From Nectonema munidae (Eukaryota; Nematomorpha; Nectonematoida; Nectonematidae), in NCBI GenBank assembly GCA_030549495.1, contig JAUIRK010001052.1:2604001-2668000 (forward strand): 64,000 nucleotides of DNA, given 5' to 3'. Positions 44,301 to 52,042 of this stretch are shown here, piece by piece. Position 1 is the first letter of the stretch; each line of letters begins with the position of its first letter. The notes under the pieces were generated by a model. The model was not told the DNA's origin and searched no databases. It worked only from the letters and a program-made list of their open reading frames with translations. Both the position numbers and the translations under genes were made by a program.

Positions 44301-47300
44301 CGAATAATTTTTTCTAGTAATTTACCAATGCACGGGAGCAATGTAATCGGGCGCCAATTATCAATGTTTGTATTTGTGGTTAAACCTTTGGGGATCAAAA
44401 TAATTTCTCCTTTTTTCAGGTTCGAAGGAAATTTGGACATGCATAAAATAGAGTTGAAAAGCTTAAGTAGATGATCAGAGATAAACGGTAGGGAACTATC
44501 TATTATTTTGTAGGAAATATTATCAGAACCAGGAGATGCCTTTTTATTCACATGCTTTAAACAATTAATCAATTCTTCTACGGTAATAGGATCAAAATAT
44601 TCATTCTCGAGTAACTCAGTTTGAGGATATATACATATTGGTATTTCAGGGAAAAGGTGATGAAGAATTATACCAGATTCATTTTTTAGACATATTAGTT
44701 TTTCTTCAATCATTAAGGATTTCGGAGGTGTAAAGGACTTTTTTCTTAGTAACGAATTATATTTTTTTCCAGATATTATTGTTGTCAAAATCAAGAAATG
44801 CCTCCCATTTTTTCTTCTTATAAAAATTTATACGATTTTTATACAACTTTTTTAGGTTCATATAAATTTCCAGGTTTAGTGGATCTTTATTTTTTTTTAA
44901 TTTTTTCATTGCAATTCTTACCTTCTTTCTTAACTGATGCAATTCAGAGTTCCAAAAATTTTCTTTCACTTTAATCTTTATTGTAGATGAGTCGACAGCT
45001 TTAGCTAAACAATCTGTGATAGTACAGGAAAACAAATTCAAAGTATGGGTATCGTTGATGGGAGAATCAAGGGTACTTCGAAAATTACGAATATTCGCTT
45101 TCAGTGATTGAAAAAATAATTCTCGTATCAAAACTGTCTTATGGTAAGTGTAGTTGTTTAACTGAGCGATGTTTATCTTAACCTCAATATAAAGATGATC
45201 TGATAGGGAAGGTTCATCCAAAACTTTCCAGCTATCTATCTTGTTTAGCATATCTGGGCTACAAAGGGTAAGATCAATGTGTGATTGACAGAGAGTAGTG
45301 CCTCTAACAACAGAGAAGGTAGGAGTTTTTTCATTGTCAACGAGACATAAGTCATATTTGTTTAAATAGTCAAACAAGTACTTACCTCGGACATTTGATT
45401 TAGTGTCCCATAAAATAAAACGCGCATTCATGTCACCTATAAACAAAATTGATTTACCTTCCAATTTTTGTAAAGTAACATTAAAAAAAGATTCAAAAGA
45501 AGATAGGGAAACCGGAGGTAAGTACACCGAAATTAGAAAGAGGCATTGATCGCTAGACTTATACTTTACACAGGTACAAAACTCACTCGATAAGTCTTCT
45601 AAAAATTCTATATTTAAATTTCTTTTATAAAGAATAACAGTACCAAACGGTGAACAGCTATGACACGCTATATATTTTTTATTAGTAATAAAAGGTATTC
45701 TATTTTTGTATAAATATGGTTCGTTAATAAAAATTAAGTCGTAAGATTTATGTTCTATATAAATAAGCAAATTACTAAAAGCATAATGAGATTTATTAAG
45801 ATTAATGTGCAAAATATTTGTGGTCATTTTGCACTGTTAATATATTTAATCAAAGTGTTTTGGTACAGATTTTTTATAAATTCAGCTTTTTTAAGATAAG
45901 CTGGACAATTTTTACTATCAAAGTAATGCGAACCGCTACAATTACAACAAATAATATCAGTGCTCTTACAACTTTCTCTACAATGTCCCAGTTTAGCACA
46001 TTTCAGGCACTTAGAGTTTTTAGCTTGACAAAAAGGCTTGGTATGGCCAAACTTACCACAGTTTTCACAAACTCTTACTTTTCCAATAAAAAGGGAGATA
46101 GGTATGGCTTTATAGCAACAAAAGATTGTCTTTAAAGATGAGAGATATTCAGCAACTAAGGGAGAATTTGGTTCGATGATTGCACTATTACTAAATTTAC
46201 TGTTATTTTCAAAAATTTTAATCAGTTTTATACCATCGTTTTTAGCAATAAAATGATTGCATGTGTTAATAGAGTTGACAACTTCATCACTACTTAAATC
46301 TTTCGAAATACCCTTAATAAAAAACCTAGGTGTTATTACTTTATTTGGTATAATATCAAGATTTGTGTTTAATTTATTTATAATTGAAGCTTTTTCAGTA
46401 TTATTATCAAACTGAATAAGAGCTGTACCATTAGTCTTGACTTTAATATCAAGTATTTGAAGATTGTTACTATAAGGATTAACTTTATTTATAATATCTT
46501 TTTTTATTTCAACAACTTTAGATTTATTAGGTTTAACAACATTTGTTTTAATACTTATAGAATTATCAATTATCCTACAGGGTTCTTTTCTTAGATTACC
46601 ACCTGATACACAATCAGCATAGGAACCTACGTGTTTATTTTCTTGAAAAATATTCATCATCTTATTATTATTTAGTAACAGTTCAGACAGTTTTTCTATA
46701 ATAATATCTTTAACATCAGAAAATATGTTTTTAACTAAATGGGAACCGTTGTTGACATCCCCTAATTTATTTAAATAGCTCTCTTCTAAAAATTTTTAGG
46801 GAAGATGCAAGATCACAAGGGAAAGTAGAATTAGAGGTCTTAGGACGCTTACAATTAGGAAGTTCATCAACCTCCATTTGTTAGAAAATCACAACCGAAA
46901 AAGTTGATAAGAGAAAAATTAAAAACTTAAAAAGAAAGTTTTAATTAAAAAGTTACTTTTCAGCACAAATTAAAAAAAATAACTAACTTTACTTATTATT
47001 CAAATAAAAATATTATAAACGTGTAACTTCAGACAGCCATTAAAACTTCACTGGGGAAAAAAAAGGAAAAAAAAAGGAAATCAATAGTGAAAATGAGTAT
47101 CCGATATAGAATTTTGCTAAATCAAAATTGGGTTTGAGAGAGTTTTCTATAAATTCTAGGATCAAATCAGATAGGATACCGCTAATACTGTTGCCCATGT
47201 GTGTTCCAAAGTCTGTTTATATGTTATTGTTGGATGTAAAATAATTGTTATTAAAAAAAAGTTTGTGATGTTGATGATGTGAATATTTAAATTTGTATAC

Positions 47301-50300
47301 TTGTCGAGTGAGGAGTTGGAAGCGTGTTCTTCTAATATTTGAAGAGCATAGTCGATTGGAATTCATGTAAAAAATGATTCTGCACCAAGGCTATCATGAC
47401 ATCATTAGAATTTATTTTAAGTAATTTTAATTTTTGATCAAATTCATAGGAATTTTTGACTGACAACTTATTTTTGTTAGTAAAATTTTTGAATAGAGTG
47501 TTGTTTAAAATAGCATCGAGGGAACTTTTTTTAATGTATTTTCGCTTTTCCATAGAGATAGTGCAATAAGAAAAATCTTAGTGAAAAAGTTTGTATTCTT
47601 TGTATGAAAGTTTCTTTTCTTTAAATAATTTATAAATCATTTTGTTGTGCTGTGAAAAGAAGATTTGTGTTCCTGCGTGTAAATTTTGAGTATATTTTGA
47701 AGTCAGATAAAAGAAAGTTCATATTCGTTATTTAGTCATTTGTTCTTAACTTAATAAAAAAGTATTATTAATATAATCTCTATGGCTAAATTTAAAAAAA
47801 AATAAAAATACTTTTTTTTATATTTTCTTTAAATGACCTAACTTAGTTCACAAAACAGTTACTTTTATCTGATGAATCTTTTCAGTTCTTGATGAATCTT
47901 TTTTTAGTTTCGTGATGCTTTTTGTCTTTGTTTGTATGCTATGTTTTTTTAAATGAGGATTCTTTGATTTAAAAATATTGATCAAAATGGATTTTTCGTT
48001 TATAGGTAAGTCTATTTTACTGAGGAAATGTTTAGGATTTGGGTTATTTGTGGAAATATTAAACTTTGGACCCAGAGTTAATAAGTTTTGTTCATCTTTG
48101 GTAACTGGGATTGACTATATTATGAATTATATTATTTTGTATTTTGAGAAATTAGGGAAAACTTTCTTTTGTTGAAAGCACCAGAGTCTTGAGTTTTCTT
48201 TGGAATCTTTTTTAAAATCTTAATTTCTTAAACATTTTTGATGTTATTGTGTAAAATGGTGTATGTGTTTGTGTCAACTAAATTTTCTAGTTCAAGAACA
48301 AAGTGTATCTTTTATTTGATAAAATATATAATTTATAAAATGAAAATTTTCTTTTCATACATTTTTTTATTGTTGATAGAAAAATTTGGAAAAATTCTTG
48401 AGAATTAAAGTTAGCATTTGAAGTTTTGAATTCTGTATCGATGATGATGTGGATGCAGAGGTTGTAGAATTGTGTTGTGTAGAATTAATTTTCAAAATAG
48501 TTCTTTCAAGTTTTTTATAGTGGCGCATGATGACAACTCCAAAATTTTGTAATATATAAGAAGCAAAATTGAAAGTTTATTCGATTTAATTTAGTTTTAC
48601 TTGATAATGAGATGTTTTCATCTCGAAATATATTGCATTTTTAATTAAACTATTGTTCGTTATCAGGGAAGTATTTAGCGTGTAAGAGGTAAAAGCTTAA
48701 GCTTATAGAAAGCTCTCTTGAGATTTTAGAGATAACTGAATTTATGTGGATAGACCAAGAGAGATTATCCATAAGCATAATGCCTAAATAGTAAAAATGA
48801 GAATATGAGCGCTATTCATAAGAATATTGGGATCTAGATGACAAAAAAACAAGAAAAAACATGAATTTGCATTTTTTTTGGGCTTCAATTCTAAATTGTT
48901 GTATATTGACCAATTAAATACTGGTTCAATATATTGATTAATTAGGAACAGATTTGCACATGAAAAGAAGAGTAATATCATCGGCTTAAATAGTTGGAAA
49001 ACATGAAGAGCATTGATAATGTCATTCTTATCGATAGTGAACAAAAAAGGGCCCAATATGGAACTTTGGGAAACTCCAGAATTAATTAAAAGAGGAGACG
49101 AAGTGGATAATGAAGAGCATAAACTGTCATGTCTCTCAGATAGATATGTGAACCATTTGTGAATATTAGAACGAAATCCAAGCCTGTAAATTTAAAAACA
49201 AGTATACAGTGATTAATGAGATCAAAGGCTTTGGAGAAATTCAGAAAAATGCAGAGTGGATAAGGAGAAAAATCTTCACAAATATCAGAAAGAAGATTAA
49301 GTAAGAGAACTTGGTGGATCGTCCAGAAAGAAAAGCAAGTTGTTTTGGAGAAATAATGAAGAATTTTTCATCAAAGGAAGACATCTTATCCGGTACAATT
49401 CTTTCGAAGATATTTAAAATAATGGATATAGGTCTGTTGTTCAGGATATCTTTAGGTCTTAAGGATAAGAATATTAGCAGAAAAAGAGGAATTATACAGG
49501 AATAAATGTAACATTAGAAATAAAAGGTAATGTAGAATAAATTAATTTTAAATTAATATGATCAAAACATGCAGACTTTAAATTTTTGAGGGAGGAAATA
49601 GCAAAGATCATCATGTGTAAACGATTCAATAAAGAAAGTATGAGATAGAAAAATAACATTAGAACTTATAGAGTCAAAATTTGAGTTGTAGACACCTTTC
49701 GGCAGGAAAAACGATTGTAAAAAATCATATGAAAAAAAGTCATAATGTATGACATTGGATTTCTTAGGTCTATGAAATTATTAAGGGTTCTCCAAACATT
49801 GCTTTTGTCACTTGAAAGTTTGTGACAGATTTAGCTTGTTTGATTTTTCACTTTATGAACTTCCTGTAGACAGATATATTATGAGAAATAGGGAATTTTT
49901 TCAACTTTTTGTAGAGAGTCTCCTTTCTGTTTTTCAATTGGGAGAGTTCAGAGTTGAACCTGGGTTTCTTCTAAACTTGACTTTCAGAGGTAATATAGGA
50001 AAAGCAATATCAAACAAAGATTTTAAAAGCTTCAAAAATGTTGAGAAGTCAATGTGAGGATTGATAGAATAGAGAAAGTAGAAATCAGTTTGAGCTGTCA
50101 ATGAAAGAAAGTAGTTTCCGATTTGAGAAACTCGAAATAAACTAATTTGCCTTATAAAACAAAAAAAATATTTTTCTAAAAAATTAACACGAACGGTCTT
50201 TTTAAGCCAATATTTGTTCTGATATGATTGTTAATTTTATTTTGAAGGTTTTATGAAGGTTATAATGGCTGGTGGATGTATGATGAAAGAAGTAATAATT

Positions 50301-50623
50301 TAATCGAAGAAAAATATCTTAAAAAGTGCAAGTATGAGGAAATTTTAATTGCTGGCTATACATACGTCATAGACTTTTTAAATATGGTTTCTTCCCTTTC
50401 TCACTAAATTTTTAACCATCTTTTTCTCCTTTCTTAGTTACAATATCGTAAATTTAATGCTCCCAAGCTTCGGCGCATAAAGAGAGGATATCCTGAAAAT
50501 TCTAAAATATCTGGAATCGCAGGAATCAAAGTCATTTTGTTGAAAAGAGCTCGTAGTGATTCCATTCTTTTTAAAGGTGTTTTTGAACCTCTATTTCGTT
50601 ATACAGAAGGGCGCTATATATAA
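26264..50623 (+). CDS. RNF146: RNF146-like RING + WWE E3 ubiquitin ligase, four exons
   Basis: In known animals RNF146 recognises poly(ADP-ribosyl)ated proteins through its WWE domain and ubiquitinates them, for example axin after tankyrase action. Four exons (26264-26382, 36099-36206, 50248-50386, 50438-50623) join in phase into 183 residues. A C3HC4 RING spans about residues 7-44 (C7, C10, C22, H24, C27, C30, C41, C44) and includes HSFCYLCIKG, typical of RNF146. The WWE domain spans about 76-130, with WFYEGYNGWWMYDERS and ILIAGYTYVIDFLNM, then QYRKFNAPKLRRIKR. The long disordered tail of vertebrate RNF146 is absent. Introns are 9.7 kb, 14.0 kb and 51 bp; the two long ones contain several complete transposons. 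ATG at 26264 is the first in frame just before the RING. The terminal 25 residues are not recognised, so an alternative 3' exon is possible. Confidence 0.93.
26960..27100 (-). repeat. Inverted, diverged copy of the 3.6-kb repeat
   Basis: On the minus strand CTCCCTAGTCATTTATACAT, GGAATAGAAACCATC and GGCTGGAGATGA match 3653-3710 in order. It lies in RNF146 intron 1. Confidence 0.65.
27451..27458 (+). repeat. 8-bp target duplication of hAT, left
   Basis: GCGCACAT, identical to 29730-29737. Confidence 0.9.
27459..29729 (-). mobile_element. Complete hAT-superfamily element of a poorly described family (2271 bp)
   Basis: Ends TAGGGTAATTAC at left and GTAATCACCCTA at right are terminal inverted repeats with one mismatch in 12. 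The flanks carry an exact 8-bp duplication GCGCACAT, the hAT signature. The target was a copy of the GCGCACATCC repeat family, which continues at 29730. It carries one transposase gene on the minus strand. It lies in RNF146 intron 1. Confidence 0.92.
27730..29497 (-). pseudogene. hAT-type transposase of the LFDI / FCLHFDGK / DTTAVNTG family
   Basis: ATG at 29497 opens the gene. Frames in order give NIMITDIELLWREVLNFPHF and STLSKLFDITNLKGEW (29290-29090), VPSSQSGIWKKVIQSGREAK and FCLHFDGKKLAGEEYQIV (28720-28590), EIKLGVLKCLDGTAKAIHHE and MIISDTTAVNTGRLNGIV (28560-28400), IGCQHHILDLLLKHVINFF (28340) and QARWNSRAKYVV (28040). These blocks are known from large anonymous protein families in cnidarian and arthropod genomes. 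I recall no standard family name. At least four frame breaks. The acidic DTT and RWNSR blocks probably belong to an RNase H-like core (inference). The 63-kb fragment is a relative. Confidence 0.75.
29730..29737 (+). repeat. 8-bp target duplication of hAT, right
   Basis: GCGCACAT, identical to 27451-27458. Confidence 0.9.
29738..30480. other. Intron sequence without a recognised element
   Basis: It starts with the remainder of the GCGCACATCC repeat (to about 29790); the rest is AT-rich with nothing recognised. Confidence 0.45.
30500..30660 (+). mobile_element. tRNA-derived SINE
   Basis: GGCAGATTGGTTGAGATGAT (A-box region) and GGATTCGATTACTCATC (B-box region) are correctly spaced for a tRNA head (about 45 bp). 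A non-tRNA body follows up to ATTTTTTACTC. There is no clover-leaf closure, so it is not a functional tRNA gene. Confidence 0.6.
30660..31735. other. RNF146 intron 1, nothing recognised
   Basis: AT-rich. One GAAATGAAATCAGCATGG block at 31264 belongs to the 20.5-kb repeat family. Confidence 0.45.
31741..31860 (+). repeat. Purine-rich tract with short duplication
   Basis: GAGAGAAGAGAGCTTGACT is repeated twice in tandem, then a purine-rich tract to about 31850. Confidence 0.6.
32235..32834. mobile_element. Foldback MITE with ~109-bp terminal inverted repeats
   Basis: Arms 32235-32343 and 32726-32834 are inverted copies beginning GACATTAGGGGCATTTT with about ten mismatches. Short extra copies of the terminal CATTAGGGGCA motif sit just outside the left arm (32219-32231) and inside the right arm (32700-32712). 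The 380-bp centre is non-coding. Clear target duplication not found. Confidence 0.82.
33400..33735 (+). mobile_element. hAT transposase fragment
   Basis: Translation gives DDIIPDCRKKLKQLCRTRW then TDGHHSFSSLINLF and PTLQELYSKPG, the KLKxLCxTRWxxRHE block of ZMYM1/P52rIPK-like hAT proteins. Only this short segment is recognisable. It lies in RNF146 intron 1. Confidence 0.6.
34438..34564 (+). mobile_element. piggyBac-like MITE, third copy
   Basis: Same family as the pair at 209-469: CCCGTTATCAACCAGAATAA at left and GTCGATAACAGG-TTAA at right, about 90 percent similar internally. The left flank is ATAA instead of TTAA, a one-base change in the target duplication. Confidence 0.8.
34670..35370 (+). 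repeat. GGAGTC-rich degenerate repeat
   Basis: Short motifs GTGGAGTCCAAGT, GTCGGTGGAGTC and CGACTCCGACTCCGA at 34675-34770, and TTGGAGTCCAAAA / TTGGAGTCTTAAA at 35310-35350, are variants of a GGAGTC repeat occurring in both orientations. The two opposite 60-80-codon frames here (34605-34866) are composition artefacts. Confidence 0.45.
36099..36206 (+). CDS. RNF146: RNF146-like exon 2 (last RING cysteines, linker)
   Basis: Acceptor TTTATTTTCAG; one base completes Arg, then CPLCRTNFSLNYINPPQLLE supplies the last two RING cysteines. The exon ends with TG before a GTATTC donor, and the G of exon 3 completes the first Trp of the WWE domain. The open frame runs about 28 codons past the donor with unrelated sequence. 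Confidence 0.9.
37125..39207 (-). CDS. piggyBac transposase, two exons, two homopolymer frameshifts
   Basis: A DDE transposase that would excise and insert at TTAA. Exon 1 (39207-38872) starts at MQSSSSVSS, has an acidic Ser-rich N-terminus, then DGTRYQWDPFSTNVGRPGTF and a KIFQLFF block. A GTGAGT donor and TGTGTTTTAG acceptor bound a 421-bp intron (38451-38871) with matching phase 2. Exon 2 (38450-37125) has catalytic Asp candidates in CVTVDEQLIKFRGR, GCGIFMDRFFTS and SGVDSCNRML, and ends in a Cys/His-rich zinc-binding domain (CATCKRPICKAHTKYICQSC). In the last motif Asn stands where piggyBac has its fourth Asp (GGVDTLDQ). Two single-base frame changes, in a T9 run (about 38940) and an A6 run (about 38228), are the only breaks. 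Length would be about 550 residues, near the 594 of the founding piggyBac. Confidence 0.92.
38451..38871 (-). other. Intron within the piggyBac transposase
   Basis: GT(GAGT)...(TGTGTTTT)AG, 421 bp, interrupting the codon after DEAY in phase 2. The exons on both sides align to the piggyBac family without a gap. Confidence 0.75.
39229..39892 (+). repeat. ~330-bp tandem duplication in the piggyBac 5' region
   Basis: 39229-39556 is repeated at 39559-39892 at about 93 percent identity by eye. It covers the region just upstream of the transposase start, so promoter or terminus-proximal sequence is doubled. Confidence 0.88.
40330..41790 (-). mobile_element. LINE-type ORF1 without ORF2
   Basis: One gag-like gene with no reverse transcriptase on either side: the piggyBac ends at 40193 and another LINE begins at 42008. 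A CTCTCTCTCT run and AATAAA lie downstream of the ORF at about 40320-40350. Limits are approximate. Confidence 0.6.
40615..41780 (-). pseudogene. LINE ORF1 protein: PHD finger, coiled coil, zinc knuckles
   Basis: ATG at 41780. Order: PHD-like finger (WVCENCE, HLVKC, TCEKWLCYNCQKF, WHCTVCRD), a charged coiled coil (about residues 65-110), a basic RNA-binding-like region (TKLLRLRFPDNLSLQKAEKL), and C-terminal zinc knuckles (CSKCLFFGHTTSKC, CKYCFLSHISTTC, CYTCHKNGE). PHD plus knuckle ORF1 proteins are known from CR1-like LINEs. Two frameshifts: within the PHD finger (about 41715) and before the knuckles (about 40905). It would bind nucleic acid and chaperone retrotransposition. Confidence 0.75.
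41997..42007 (+). repeat. 11-bp LINE target duplication, left
   Basis: GTATCCGATAT, identical to 47097-47107. Confidence 0.93.
42156..45827 (-). CDS. LINE ORF2: endonuclease, reverse transcriptase, RNase H
   Basis: It encodes the retrotransposition enzyme, about 1220 residues. EEP endonuclease (residues about 1-230): FINEPYLYKN, SVYLPP, GDMNARFILWD, SHIDLTL, SDHLY. Reverse transcriptase (about 360-700): IPKGLTTNTNIDNWRPITLL, FLIDFKGAFNSA, STPQGSCISDILF, active site GYSDDVIVAV. RNase H (about 880-1020): FTDGSF, YAECAAL, LSDSLSL and EYVDKLAK supply the D-E-D-D residues, with VWCPAHKGLKGNE. A Cys/His element CRFGCEATENTDHVLFNC lies near the C-terminus. Frame breaks of one base occur in an A7 run (about 44765) and a T6 run (about 43711). 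The start codon overlaps the ORF1 stop (ATGA at 45827-45824). Confidence 0.95.
45824..46877 (-). CDS. LINE ORF1 (gag-like, three zinc knuckles)
   Basis: An RNA-binding protein of the LINE particle, about 350 residues. ATG at 46877 (MEVDELPNCKRPKTS). The middle resembles a PRE_C2HC/RRM-like region (RFFIKGISKDLSSDEVVNSI). Three C-terminal knuckles follow: CENCGKFGHTKPFC, CLKCAKLGHCRESC, CCNCSGSHYFDSKNC. One single-base frame change lies in an A5/T5 stretch near 46795. It ends INSAK-TGA, whose TGA overlaps the ORF2 ATG, implying termination-reinitiation for ORF2. Confidence 0.92.
47097..47107 (+). repeat. 11-bp LINE target duplication, right
   Basis: GTATCCGATAT, identical to 41997-42007. Confidence 0.93.
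47097..47600 (-). mobile_element. Penelope-like element reverse transcriptase fragment
   Basis: The minus strand gives KNSYEFDQKLKLLKINSNDV, then YKQT and GTHMGNSISGILSDLILE, the order KxFxxxTGxPMGSPLSPxLAdlvme typical of Penelope-like reverse transcriptases. It is degraded. The 11-bp LINE target is within it at the sequence for KFYIGY, so the LINE inserted here. Penelope-like sequence could not be followed with confidence on the far side. Confidence 0.65.
47763..47854 (+). repeat. ~92-bp direct repeat, left copy
   Basis: Matches 51448-51539 with a few single-base and homopolymer-length differences. The pair brackets 3.6 kb that includes RNF146 exons 3 and 4. Confidence 0.82.
48430..50100 (-). 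mobile_element. Degenerate CR1/Jockey-like LINE reverse transcriptase
   Basis: Minus-strand frames give (5' to 3') LSGRSTKFSYL, YLRDMTVYAL, SILGPFLFTIDKNDIINAL, VFQLF, YNNLELKPKK and DNLSWSIHINSVISKIS, the reverse transcriptase motif order of CR1/Jockey LINEs. The catalytic FADD box falls at a damaged spot near 48985. Many breaks, no RNase H domain. It lies in RNF146 intron 2. Confidence 0.7.
50248..50386 (+). CDS. RNF146: RNF146-like exon 3 (WWE domain core)
   Basis: The acceptor TTTTGAAG precedes G TTT TAT GAA. It encodes FYEGYNGWWMYDERS and EEILIAGYTYVIDFLNM, nearly the RNF146 WWE consensus (YYEGRNGWWQYDERT, LIAGFLYVADLENM). The donor GTTTCT is weak, but the join to exon 4 is in phase 0 and reproduces the family sequence. 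Confidence 0.92.
50438..50623 (+). CDS. RNF146: RNF146-like exon 4 (end of WWE, C-terminus)
   Basis: The acceptor is CTTTCTTAG. It encodes LQYRKFNAPKLRRIKRGYPE, then SKISGIAGIKV, matching the QYRR...RKIKRD...GVAGLRL end of the family, then about 28 unrecognised residues and TAA. The intron before it is only 51 bp. Confidence 0.88.
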   Translation, partial: LQYRKFNAPKLRRIKRGYPENSKISGIAGIKVILLKRARSDSILFKGVFEPLFRYTEGRYI

Positions 50624-50646
50624 TCACATTAATTATTATTTGGGGG

Positions 50647-50652
50647 AATAAA
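50647..50652 (+). terminator. Poly(A) signal of RNF146-like gene
   Basis: AATAAA lies 24 nt after the stop codon in a plain AT-rich stretch. Confidence 0.65.
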
Positions 50653-50659
50653 AACTGGA

Positions 50660-51440
50660 GATTATTGTAATTTTAATCATCAAAAATATATGATTTTTTA
50701 AGGGCGAAGGATACTTCTATTGCTTTAACACGTATGAATGTACGCCATAGATGAGCTCTAATTTGTAAAAAGGATAACCCACAGTTGTCATAATTTACTT
50801 ATGAGTTTTTCACTTTCAACTCTAAAATATCTGTTCAATTTATTCAAATTTGAAATATTATTTAGTTTAATACCAAATTTAAATGAATAGATGTTTACAT
50901 CGCTATAATAAGGACAGACAAACTAGTTAAAAAATTCACTGGCTAACTTTTACTTGTAGTAAGCCCGGCCTTTATAGTTTTTTCAGGTCTTTCTAAAATG
51001 TTTATTTTTGTGCCCCGGGTTTTCAAGAAATGGCCCTTTCCAGTATCTCTTCTATTAACTTTTTTACTGTTTTAAATCTCTTTCGCTTTAAATTAATCTC
51101 GAGTCCTTCTTCTGAATCTATATAAGAGATTAGTAATGGCTAAACTTTTATTATTAAATCGTCTAAAACAAAATTTTCAACTTAAAAATATTATCTATGT
51201 GATGAATGTTTCCTTATAACTCATAAATCCTTGTTTTAATTTTACTTTAACTTTTGATATTTAGGTAATCATGTTCAATCGCAGTTAAGCATTTGTGAAA
51301 AAGGCAAACAAAGGAAAAATTCTTATTCATCTTCCCTTTCGCTGCCATAATTTAAAAATGGAAACATTTAACCTAAATACTCAATAATCGCATCATTATT
51401 TTAAATTCGCTGTCAATTTTTCTATTCATTTTTTTATTTT
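50660..51440. other. 3' flank of RNF146, nothing recognised
   Basis: AT-rich, no frame longer than about 50 codons with recognisable content. Confidence 0.45.
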
Positions 51441-51447
51441 GAAAAAT

Positions 51448-51539
51448 TATTATTAATATAATCTCTATGGCTAAATAAAAAAAAATAAAAATACTTTTTT
51501 TTTTATATTTTCTTTAAATGACGTAACTTAGTTCACAAA
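51448..51539 (+). repeat. ~92-bp direct repeat, right copy
   Basis: Partner of 47763-47854, same orientation, 0.8 kb past the RNF146 stop. Confidence 0.82.
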
Positions 51540-51906
51540 CCAACTAAATTTGATATAAACATTTGTATTCAAATTCAAGCCTAAATCAGCCAATATGATG
51601 ATTAATAGAAATTCTTGGGCAGTGATCCTGACTTTAACCTCAATCACACATCTTCATTGCTAGCATACCTTTATTTAGTAGGTTAATTCAACACCACCTA
51701 ACTATTTTGTAAGATAATATATCTGTCGACACTTGTGCGCCATACAGATTTTTTATTATATTCTTAAATGTAAAATATTTTATGTTGGACGCATGCATTC
51801 AATGGTGTATGAAAAAAAGGGCCATTGCTTCTCCACTTTTTTAAAGGTATTTAAAGATTTCGTACAAACTCTCTTAATTAATATGAACGATTTTGGAAAG
51901 TTTTTG

Positions 51907-52042
51907 TTAACTCATTAAGTCCCAATGCTCCCATTTTGAAACATAAGTAATTTCATCTTCGTCTGCTTTTTTCATAGACTGAATATAAATCGTCTGCGTT
52001 TTTTTAGTTATCGTCTGCTTTGCTTGGCCTTAAATGGGTTAA
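51907..52042. mobile_element. piggyBac-like MITE, related family
   Basis: TTAA-CTCATTAAG at the left and CTTAAATGGG-TTAA at the right form short inverted ends with TTAA targets. The interior repeats the ATCGTCTGCGTTTTTTTA and TCGTCTGCTTT motifs found in the 209-469 family, but is otherwise diverged. Confidence 0.65.

Larger units (their letters stand above)
42008..47096 (-). mobile_element. Full-length RNase H-bearing LINE (I superfamily), 5.1 kb
   Basis: Bounded by an exact 11-bp target duplication. On the minus strand: 219-bp 5' UTR, ORF1, ORF2 overlapping by ATGA, 148-bp 3' UTR and a (TCAA)n tail (42008-42028) in place of poly(A). It sits inside a Penelope-like remnant in RNF146 intron 2, opposite to the gene. 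Three frame breaks in about 4.7 kb of coding sequence make this a young insertion. Confidence 0.95.

Noticed and set aside
45818-46135. 105-codon plus-strand frame
   Set aside because: Antisense shadow of LINE ORF1 zinc knuckles.
47763-51539. Long terminal repeats of an LTR element
   Set aside because: The 92-bp copies lack TG..CA ends and the interior contains host exons and an opposite-strand LINE remnant.
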